DNA from: Polyangiaceae bacterium
Lineage (GTDB): Bacteria; Myxococcota_A; Polyangia; Polyangiales; Polyangiaceae
Reading direction: 5' to 3'
Length of the DNA stretch: 11,322 bases
Assembly: GCA_022447485.1 (NCBI GenBank)
Contig: JAKVCH010000067.1
Span: 1 to 11,322, forward strand
The notes beneath the pieces were generated by a model. The model had not been told where the DNA came from, searched no databases, and worked only from the letters and a program-made list of their open reading frames with translations. Both the position numbers and the translations under genes were made by a program. This document shows positions 6,245 through 11,322 of this stretch, one piece after another. Every line of letters begins with the position of its first letter. Position 1 is the stretch's first letter.

Positions 6245-6898
6245 TTAGTTTTCCTGGGGACAGGGGCGACCACAGGCAACGGTTTTGCCGTCGGGGCAAA
6301 TCTTTTCCGAGGTAGCCTCACAAATACTAAATCGACATTCAGGCTGTCCGGCTTTTCCCTCGGCACAGTGGATAAGGCACTTTGCTCCAGCCTCGCAATT
6401 GAAGGTACAATTATCATCCAAGCACTGGAAGTCGCAGTTGGAGTTAATACCGCAGGTGCAACTTCCCCCGGCACATTGGCCCGTGCAGGCCGGATTATTC
6501 TCGATACAGCTAAGTTGGCACGGGCTAGCGTTGCATTGGAAGTCACAGCTCGCATTTGCGCTGCACGTACAGCTGCCATTGGCGCACTCGCCCGAACAGC
6601 TGCTGGCATTGCAGTCCACTTCACACGGGGGGCGAGAGCATTCGAATTGACAAAATGATTCCGCGCCACAATAGCATTCTCCTTGAGCGCAATCACCGGC
6701 GCATGCGTCATTTTTTCCTCGGCAGTCAACGTTGCAAGGAGGCTGCTCACAGCTGAACTCGCAGCTTGCGCCTGTCGGGCAGTCGCATTCGCCATCAATG
6801 CACGAGCCGTCTGGGTTGCCACAGGCGAGGTTGAGCAAGAGGTAGAGCCAAAGAGGCAGCAGGAGGAGAGGGGGCGCTAAATTCTTCTTGAGGCTCAT
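6245..6898 (-). CDS. Cysteine-rich repeat lipoprotein of unknown function
   Basis: A 217-residue protein: a lipoprotein signal peptide (positive Lys4-Lys5, Leu-rich core, lipobox NLAC with Cys26), then an almost wholly cysteine-rich body. I count 39 Cys including the lipidated one, about a fifth of the mature protein. They follow a repeated order C-x3-C-x4-C-x-C-x5-C-x3-C-x4-C-x3-C with a period of 35-37 residues: a first, partly degenerate copy from about residue 33, clear copies at 66-100, 101-137 and 138-173, and a decayed copy to 213. Conserved residues within units include CAxGxC and CxFxC. The even number of non-lipidated Cys (38) suits a disulfide-bonded secreted scaffold; thiolate metal binding is the alternative. 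I do not recognise a named family. ATG 6898 is chosen over TTG 6946 because the signal peptide starts there, although no clear Shine-Dalgarno precedes it. Cotranscribed with the DMT gene. Confidence 0.85.
   Translation of the reverse strand: MSLKKNLAPPLLLLPLWLYLLLNLACGNPDGSCIDGECDCPTGASCEFSCEQPPCNVDCRGKNDACAGDCAQGECYCGAESFCQFECSRPPCEVDCNASSCSGECANGSCTCSANASCDFQCNASPCQLSCIENNPACTGQCAGGSCTCGINSNCDFQCLDDNCTFNCEAGAKCLIHCAEGKAGQPECRFSICEATSEKICPDGKTVACGRPCPQEN
6365..6802 (-). repeat. Tandem 35-37-residue, eight-cysteine protein repeats
   Basis: In-frame repeats within the cysteine-rich lipoprotein gene. The paired Cys-x-Cys sites at residues 38/40, 75/77, 110/112 and 147/149 mark units spaced 37, 35 and 37 residues apart. 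Units are clearly diverged at the residues between cysteines, so this is an old amplification. Confidence 0.85.
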
Positions 6899-6981
6899 AT
6901 AGGGAGCCGTACCACGAGCGCATGGGGGCCCCCACTCCTGGGACAATTATCACGATTTAGGATGGTATTTGTGTGCCCTTC
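6899..6981 (-). other. Leader between the two lipoprotein genes, with a GC-only palindrome
   Basis: An 83-base spacer inside the apparent operon. It contains the perfect 12-bp palindrome TGGGGGCCCCCA (6923-6934), ending 25 bases upstream of the ATG at 6898. No T run follows, so it is not a clear terminator. No convincing promoter is seen, but an internal promoter cannot be excluded. Confidence 0.45.
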
Positions 6982-7860
6982 CTAGTTGAAAGCGAAGGTG
7001 GGGCGTTCTCCAGCAACAAGAGCCCCTTGCAGACTACGGTAGGTACTACTCGTGTCGGGGATGAGAATTTTATCTTGGCAGCCGAGCTCCTTGACACAAA
7101 CTTGACCCTGAGCTGTGCAATTCGTCGTGGAAGAAATCATGCCATCAGCATCACAGCGTTCTTCGATTTGCCCTCGACAGACGATGGGTGGGCCTTCGGG
7201 CATGCACGTAGAATCCTCCAAGAACTCCTCCATATTGCTATCTGCGAACCAAACGCGGGGGTCGAAGGTGACTGTTAAGGATTGGTCACTTGTCGTCAAC
7301 AAGTGAGAAAAAGAATCGCTTGTGCTTTTCCTCACGACGGCCATGCCCTGTTCTGTTTCCTCGGTTTGCTGGACGATTAAGTTTGCCTCAAATGGGATGG
7401 CGATGCCCTCTCTGAGGTACTCGCCCTCTACGCGGCAAGAATAACCGCCGAGCTCCTCGGCGGCGTCCAGGACAAAGCTTTTCGTTTGCGTCAGCTGTGA
7501 GCTAAAGCCAAGGTCATACATCCAAGAGAGGGTTTCCCCCGTGACGCCTGTGAGCGTTCCTGCGCTCTTCAGGTTTTGGTCTAGAGCATCGACGATAACG
7601 CTGTCCAACCACTCCATCCTTGCTGTGGTGCACAGGGCGCCGGCTTGACTTCCTGGGCAGAGTGTTAATGTGCCGAAAGCAAGGTCCGCTCTACTGAGCC
7701 TCATTTCTTGATCGCGGAGATTGATGAAGGTGTCGGTGACTTCGGTTCCGGCGACAAGTAGCTCGATTTCATGGGGCTCCTGGGCCGTAACGAAGCAAGC
7801 TGGGAGGAATGAGCCCAGGAGGAGAGCGAGGGTTAGGGCGAAGCAAGTGCGGTTCTTCAT
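6982..7860 (-). CDS. Putative lipoprotein partner of the TonB-dependent receptor, with C-terminal cysteine-rich module
   Basis: A 292-residue exported protein. The signal peptide ends in FLPAC (Cys22), a lipobox-like site although Pro at -2 is unusual. The body (about 30-215) is a predicted beta-rich domain with recognisable blocks NLRDQEMRLSRADLAFG (47-63), TLTGVTGETLSWMYDLGF (102-119) and VTFDPRVWF (197-205); I cannot tie it to a named family. Residues 219-261 form a six-Cys module (C-x8-C-x7-C-x11-C-x6-C-x5-C) of the kind common in secreted deltaproteobacterial proteins. A short strand-like tail ends in PTFAFN. ATG 7860 is preferred over ATG 7887 because GGAG lies seven bases upstream of it and the signal peptide starts there. 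That ATG overlaps the TGA of the receptor gene (ATGA), implying coupled translation and a shared role. Confidence 0.78.
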   Translation of the reverse strand: MKNRTCFALTLALLLGSFLPACFVTAQEPHEIELLVAGTEVTDTFINLRDQEMRLSRADLAFGTLTLCPGSQAGALCTTARMEWLDSVIVDALDQNLKSAGTLTGVTGETLSWMYDLGFSSQLTQTKSFVLDAAEELGGYSCRVEGEYLREGIAIPFEANLIVQQTEETEQGMAVVRKSTSDSFSHLLTTSDQSLTVTFDPRVWFADSNMEEFLEDSTCMPEGPPIVCRGQIEERCDADGMISSTTNCTAQGQVCVKELGCQDKILIPDTSSTYRSLQGALVAGERPTFAFN

Positions 7861-10565
7861 AGGCGGACTCCAAGACTGATTTGCCATGAAAATGGTGAGC
7901 CGGCGGCAATATGCCGAGCTGGAGTGCGGGTTCGTACGCCATCATTGGGTGACCAATCTGAAGCGTAGTTATATTCTACGGCAGCGTAGTCTGTGTTGAG
8001 TAGGTTGAAGAAAGAAGCCTTCAAGTCAAAAACACTCCAAGACAACTCGGCACTTGCATCGAGCAATGCGAAGGGAATAGCTGTCTGACCATAAGGCAGG
8101 GGTCGTTGGGAGAGGGCTGAGGCTCCTACTCCGATTTTTCCTAGGAGAGGGTAGGTTCCAAGGTCTTGCATCAATTGATGTGAGGCAGCGAGATCGAGGC
8201 GAGCGACTAAGGGCGGCACGTAGGGTAGAGTACTGCCTTCTATGAAGGGCGGGAACGGCTCATCGGCTGTCGCCGGAGGTGGTTCCAAAAGCGTGGCGTG
8301 AACGTAGGTAATTGAGCCGGTCGCGAGCAACCAATAGGCGGGGCGAGAACGTAGAAAGAGTTGTCCACCCAGGCGCCGTGACGCGCCGACGCGCTCCATA
8401 CGTCCCTCGACTGGATCGAAAGCGATATCATTAGATAGCTGGGTAAAATAGCCACCCAGGGAGAGCATGAAAGCATCGCCCCCATCGAGCTTGAGTCCAA
8501 GATCCGCGGAGCGCACTTTGGTGAAAGGTGCGTTTTCCCCATCTTCTACCGTGCGGGCTTGGGGGGAGCGGTAGCCTTCGCCATAGGCCGCGAGAAAAGA
8601 AATCCAATGAGCCGGGGTGACTTCTACACTTGCTCGAGGACCGGCTGCCACACCCATAGCGCTGCGGCGATAGCCGATGATATAGGTGTCGCGAGGTCGC
8701 GTGTTGGGTGCAAAGTTACCGAGTCTATCCTCAGTAGTCATCGATATTAGGTCAGCTCGAGCACCAACTCTCAATGCCGTGTAACGCCCGATTCTGCCAT
8801 CGACGTCGCCCCAGAAGCCCACATCCATGGAGTGGACGCGAGCGTCCACTCGCTCATCCCAAGTCTGCTGCCTTACTGTTGCATCAAGCAAACGTTGCGA
8901 TTGCTCGATTGAATCAATTCGACCGGCTGCACCAACTTCGATTGTACCGCTCAGCCATTTGGCAGGACGATACTGAGAGGTGCGGTGTCGTCCCGAGAGA
9001 CCGAGACTGAGCGTTTGGTTTTGCTGACCAATCAGGTCACCTCGTCCACTGACCCCGGCGAGCACATAAGATGAATGGATATAGCCCGTGAAGTTTTCTT
9101 GGATGCGAAAGTTATCGTAGCTCCACCAGAGACCAATTTCACCGGATTCCCCTTTCTCTCCGCGGTAGTTCGCGAAAAGGCCAGCAAGAAAGCGCTGGTT
9201 GAGAGCGTTCTGTTCTTGGGCTGTCGGGTCTGGATAAGCGCAATGAAAACAGAGCTTTCCTGAGTCAATATCATCACGGCGCACAACTCCGGCTGTATCA
9301 GCTCGTGCTGCATGAATGATCCCTAGGGCTCGAAGCTGCACGTCTCCCAAGGTCCAAACCTGCTGTAGAATACCGCTGCCAGTTTTTCCGGCTCGTTGTT
9401 CTCCGAAACCATTGGTTTGGGTGTAATGAGCCGCACCAAAGCTTTGCTCTTCGGAATTCTTGGGAGCCCACAGCACGAGTTGATCCAAGGTTTGAAAGGA
9501 GCCATAGCTCGTACGGGCGACGACTCCTCGCTTGCTTTGGTCAACCCCAAGGTCGATATCGATGGAGCCCGCGACCGCAAAATCTCCTTGTTGAGGATCG
9601 TAGACACCTTCACTGACGTGAAGTTCCTCCACTGTATCTGCAATCAAAAAGTTGAGATCGGCATAGCCTTGCCCATGTAGATGTGAAGGTAGATTGATGG
9701 GAATGCCGCCCACCTTAAATTCGATATCTTGGCCGTGATCTGAATCGAAGCCTCTGAGGGTGTAGCTATGGGCTACGGCTGGTCCCTCGCCTCGTGTCAT
9801 GAAGAGTCCAGGGGTCGAATTGAGAACATCGACACCTTCGCGTCGTGGCGCAGCCCTGAGTTCTTCCCCCGTTAATTCGAAGTCGCTCACGCTGCGATTT
9901 TCCTCGCGTAGGTGTCTTTTTCCAAAAAGCACAACCTCTTGAGGGGCTTCTTTTTCTTCCGAGACCTCTTGGGCTTTCGCCTCAGGTGGCGGCTCTTCTT
10001 CTGGTGCTTCAGGAGGGTGAAAGTGAAAAGGAACAAGTATTTTTGCTGCAACCGGCTTGCCGTTTCGTAGGGCCGGAGAAAATTCCCATTGATTGAGAGC
10101 CTCAAGAGCGGCCTTGTCAAAAGCGGGCCCCGCTGATTGACTGACCTCGATTGCGCTCACGTGCCCGCTTGCCGTGACCGTGACTTTGAGAACTGTCGTT
10201 TTTTCCAGTTCTTCCGGAGTGACATCGGGCTGGAGCTCTGAATTTGGGTAGCTCGCGGCAGGATGGCGAATCGCTGTCGGAGGTACCACTTGCGGCTCCG
10301 GCGTGCTTTCGGATTCTTCTTCAGGCCGGGGCTTCTCCTCCTCGGTGGCCTCATCTGTTTGCTTGGATTCCTGTTCAGGGGTGTCCTCAGTCGGGTCGGG
10401 CTGGGGCTCTTCATCTTGAGCAGGATTGGTTGGGTTAGTGGGAGGTGCTGTGGGAGCTTGAATTTCTGGTGCTGCTGTTTCCTGAGCAATGGCGCTACGA
10501 GGAAAAATGACCACGGTCAGGAGCAGGGCGAGTGAGGTCTTTTGCAATAGCGGGGGGTGCAGCAC
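7857..10565 (-). CDS. TonB-dependent outer-membrane receptor with N-terminal TonB C-terminal domain
   Basis: A 902-residue protein. The signal peptide is probably cleaved after AIA (residue 27). Then follow a Pro/Glu-rich linker (about 29-95), a TonB C-terminal domain (about 98-183, including AFDKAALEALNQWEFSPALR, 148-167), a second Pro/Glu linker (184-208), a TonB-box-like EVVLFGKR (210-217), the plug (about 222-340, with YTLRGFD at 268-274 and HGQGYADLNF at 297-306) and a beta-barrel to the end. Such receptors import scarce ligands such as metal chelates, cobamides or glycans; the ligand is unknown. A TonB_C domain on the receptor itself could engage a plug or TonB partner; this layout occurs in myxobacteria. 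The start is GTG at 10565 with GAGG close upstream; TTG 10547 would give a shorter signal peptide. The last residue is Leu rather than the usual aromatic. First gene of the four-gene minus-strand set. Confidence 0.92.
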   Translation of the reverse strand: MLHPPLLQKTSLALLLTVVIFPRSAIAQETAAPEIQAPTAPPTNPTNPAQDEEPQPDPTEDTPEQESKQTDEATEEEKPRPEEESESTPEPQVVPPTAIRHPAASYPNSELQPDVTPEELEKTTVLKVTVTASGHVSAIEVSQSAGPAFDKAALEALNQWEFSPALRNGKPVAAKILVPFHFHPPEAPEEEPPPEAKAQEVSEEKEAPQEVVLFGKRHLREENRSVSDFELTGEELRAAPRREGVDVLNSTPGLFMTRGEGPAVAHSYTLRGFDSDHGQDIEFKVGGIPINLPSHLHGQGYADLNFLIADTVEELHVSEGVYDPQQGDFAVAGSIDIDLGVDQSKRGVVARTSYGSFQTLDQLVLWAPKNSEEQSFGAAHYTQTNGFGEQRAGKTGSGILQQVWTLGDVQLRALGIIHAARADTAGVVRRDDIDSGKLCFHCAYPDPTAQEQNALNQRFLAGLFANYRGEKGESGEIGLWWSYDNFRIQENFTGYIHSSYVLAGVSGRGDLIGQQNQTLSLGLSGRHRTSQYRPAKWLSGTIEVGAAGRIDSIEQSQRLLDATVRQQTWDERVDARVHSMDVGFWGDVDGRIGRYTALRVGARADLISMTTEDRLGNFAPNTRPRDTYIIGYRRSAMGVAAGPRASVEVTPAHWISFLAAYGEGYRSPQARTVEDGENAPFTKVRSADLGLKLDGGDAFMLSLGGYFTQLSNDIAFDPVEGRMERVGASRRLGGQLFLRSRPAYWLLATGSITYVHATLLEPPPATADEPFPPFIEGSTLPYVPPLVARLDLAASHQLMQDLGTYPLLGKIGVGASALSQRPLPYGQTAIPFALLDASAELSWSVFDLKASFFNLLNTDYAAVEYNYASDWSPNDGVRTRTPARHIAAGSPFSWQISLGVRL

Positions 10566-10606
10566 GAGGGCCTCGCCTTAGGATGTCTCCTGCAATTAAT
10601 CAAGAC

Positions 10607-10641
10607 AAATTGCTTTTGCAATTTTATTGCAAAAGCAATTT
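10607..10641 (-). terminator. 16-bp perfect inverted repeat: channel-gene terminator and/or operator of the receptor operon
   Basis: The arms 10607-10622 and 10626-10641 are perfect reverse complements around a TTT loop. The repeat begins at the stop codon of the K+ channel gene (TAA, 10642-10640), the usual place for a terminator, and on the minus strand it is followed by the moderately T-rich TTTGTCTT. It is AT-rich for a terminator. Each arm is itself a dyad of the form ATTGC-N4-GCAAT, with the two centres 17 bp apart, which also looks like tandem repressor sites about 40-75 bases before the receptor start. Confidence 0.55.
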
Positions 10642-11322
10642 ACTCTGGAGCGCTTAAGGGGTGTCCGCAACGGTGGCAGTATTGAGAATGGGCCAGGTGC
10701 TCCGTTTCTGTGCAGGCCGAACAAGATATTCTGGTGCTTGGGGGAGGCCTTGATTGCGGAGATGGTCTCGGCGTTGCGGCTATTTCGGCCCGCGAGAGGT
10801 CGGCGGCCACAATTCCCGTAGGCACAGCAATGACAGCGTAACCAGAGAGAATTAATACCATCGTCAGAAAGCGTCCCAAGTCCGTTTGAGGGGTGATATC
10901 GCCAAACCCCACGGTCGTTATGGAGACAATCGCGTAGTAGATGCTCATGGGAATGCTGGTGAAGGATGTCCCTGGCTGGCTCCCCTCGATGAAGTAGAGC
11001 AGCGTGCCCGCAAGGACCGAAAAAATCAAAACGGTAAAGAAGAAAACGGTGATTTTCGCTCGGGCTTGAGCCAGCCCGTGAAGAATGACTCGCGCGCCTT
11101 GAAGATGGTTGACCATTTTCAGCACTCGAAACATACGTAGGAGCCGCAGTAGCCGTATGACCGCAAACCCTTGAGCGGGCGCGAAAACAATTGCCAGAAA
11201 TTGCGGTAGGCACGAGATCAGGTCGACGATCCCAAAAAAACTCGTTGCGTAGCGAAGGGGCTTATTGGAGAGCCAGAGGCGTAGAAGATATTCTGCCGAG
11301 AAAACTAAGGTGAAAGGCCATT
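10640..11322 (-). CDS. Voltage-gated potassium channel with C-terminal zinc ribbon, 5'-truncated by window edge
   Basis: 226 codons are visible, reading in frame from the right edge (first whole codon at 11320). The visible part starts in the voltage sensor, with AEYLLRLW (9-16) and FFGIVDLISCLP (28-39). The S4 helix has Arg56, Arg59, Arg62, Arg65 and Lys68 at every third position. S5 (about 91-111) is followed by the pore helix and selectivity filter TTVGFGD (135-141), then S6 (about 151-172). The cytosolic tail ends in a CxxC-x11-CxxC zinc ribbon (Cys200, 203, 215, 218). The filter marks it as K+-selective and the S4 charges as voltage-sensing, in the inner membrane. S1, S2 and the start lie outside the window. 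An ATG at 11134 is internal to S4 and cannot be the true start. It precedes the receptor gene on the same strand but is separated from it by the inverted repeat. Confidence 0.93.
   Translation of the reverse strand, partial: WPFTLVFSAEYLLRLWLSNKPLRYATSFFGIVDLISCLPQFLAIVFAPAQGFAVIRLLRLLRMFRVLKMVNHLQGARVILHGLAQARAKITVFFFTVLIFSVLAGTLLYFIEGSQPGTSFTSIPMSIYYAIVSITTVGFGDITPQTDLGRFLTMVLILSGYAVIAVPTGIVAADLSRAEIAATPRPSPQSRPPPSTRISCSACTETEHLAHSQYCHRCGHPLSAPE

Noticed and set aside
6243..6299. N-terminal extension of the DMT transporter to 6299
   Set aside because: It would overlap the end of the preceding gene and adds a charged stretch before the first helix; ATG 6242 has a well-spaced AGGA.
6175..6822. 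Long overlapping frames on both strands across the cysteine-rich gene (also 6191-6658 on plus)
   Set aside because: They have no domain or signal-peptide logic, while the frame at 6245-6898 shows a lipobox and regular cysteine repeats. The repeat's biased codons (many TGC) keep the other frames open by chance.
6899..6946. TTG start at 6946 for the cysteine-rich lipoprotein
   Set aside because: It would put 16 non-hydrophobic residues before a complete lipoprotein signal peptide that begins at ATG 6898.
7861..7887. ATG at 7887 as start of the receptor-coupled lipoprotein
   Set aside because: ATG 7860 has GGAG seven bases upstream and begins directly with the basic signal-peptide end; 7887 has no ribosome-binding site.
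9887..10489. Short Lys/Arg- or Pro-rich frames over the receptor's Pro/Glu linkers and TonB_C region
   Set aside because: They are shifted readings of low-complexity GAA/CCT-rich codons in the receptor gene and have no start signals or recognisable domains.
10596..11213. 205-residue minus-strand frame overlapping the K+ channel
   Set aside because: It is a +1 shadow; the channel frame contains the S4 arginine ladder, TTVGFGD filter and zinc ribbon.

Overview
The window reads as chromosomal DNA of a Gram-negative bacterium, most likely from Myxococcota or a related deltaproteobacterial lineage. This is inferred from gene content only: a fibro-slime-domain lipoprotein, a TonB-dependent receptor carrying its own TonB C-terminal domain, two secreted cysteine-rich lipoproteins and a Hanks-type Ser/Thr kinase. 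Coding density is high, no gap reaches 300 bases, and I see no insertion sequence, phage, CRISPR or toxin-antitoxin module.

Left part (1-1369): a 3'-truncated egtB (ergothioneine sulfoxide synthase) runs leftward off the edge. It is divergent from a small antibiotic-biosynthesis-monooxygenase-fold protein that keeps the Asn/Trp/His triad of IsdG-type heme-degrading enzymes. Middle plus-strand part (1537-5121): a fibro-slime lipoprotein ends at a strong hairpin terminator. It is followed by an AI-2E-family (PerM-like) membrane protein whose stop overlaps the start of a membrane-anchored Ser/Thr protein kinase (ATGA). A tRNA-Asn(GUU) follows (5224-5296), closed by a 14-bp perfect terminator hairpin.

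Right part, minus strand (5334-10565): four same-strand genes look like one operon. In transcription order they are a TonB-C/TonB-dependent receptor fusion, a lipoprotein overlapping it by ATGA, a lipoprotein built of about four 8-cysteine repeats, and a DMT/EamA inner-membrane transporter starting 2 nt after the previous stop. The set spans outer membrane, periplasm and inner membrane, and is the best candidate here for an undescribed uptake or trafficking system; its substrate cannot be read from sequence. Upstream, separated by a 16-bp perfect inverted repeat, lies the 3' part of a voltage-gated K+ channel with a C-terminal zinc ribbon, running in from the right edge.

Smaller oddities are a tRNA-Asn with A instead of the near-universal U at position 55, nested dyads before the receptor gene, and a Pro/Glu tandem repeat at the N-terminus of the AI-2E-family protein.
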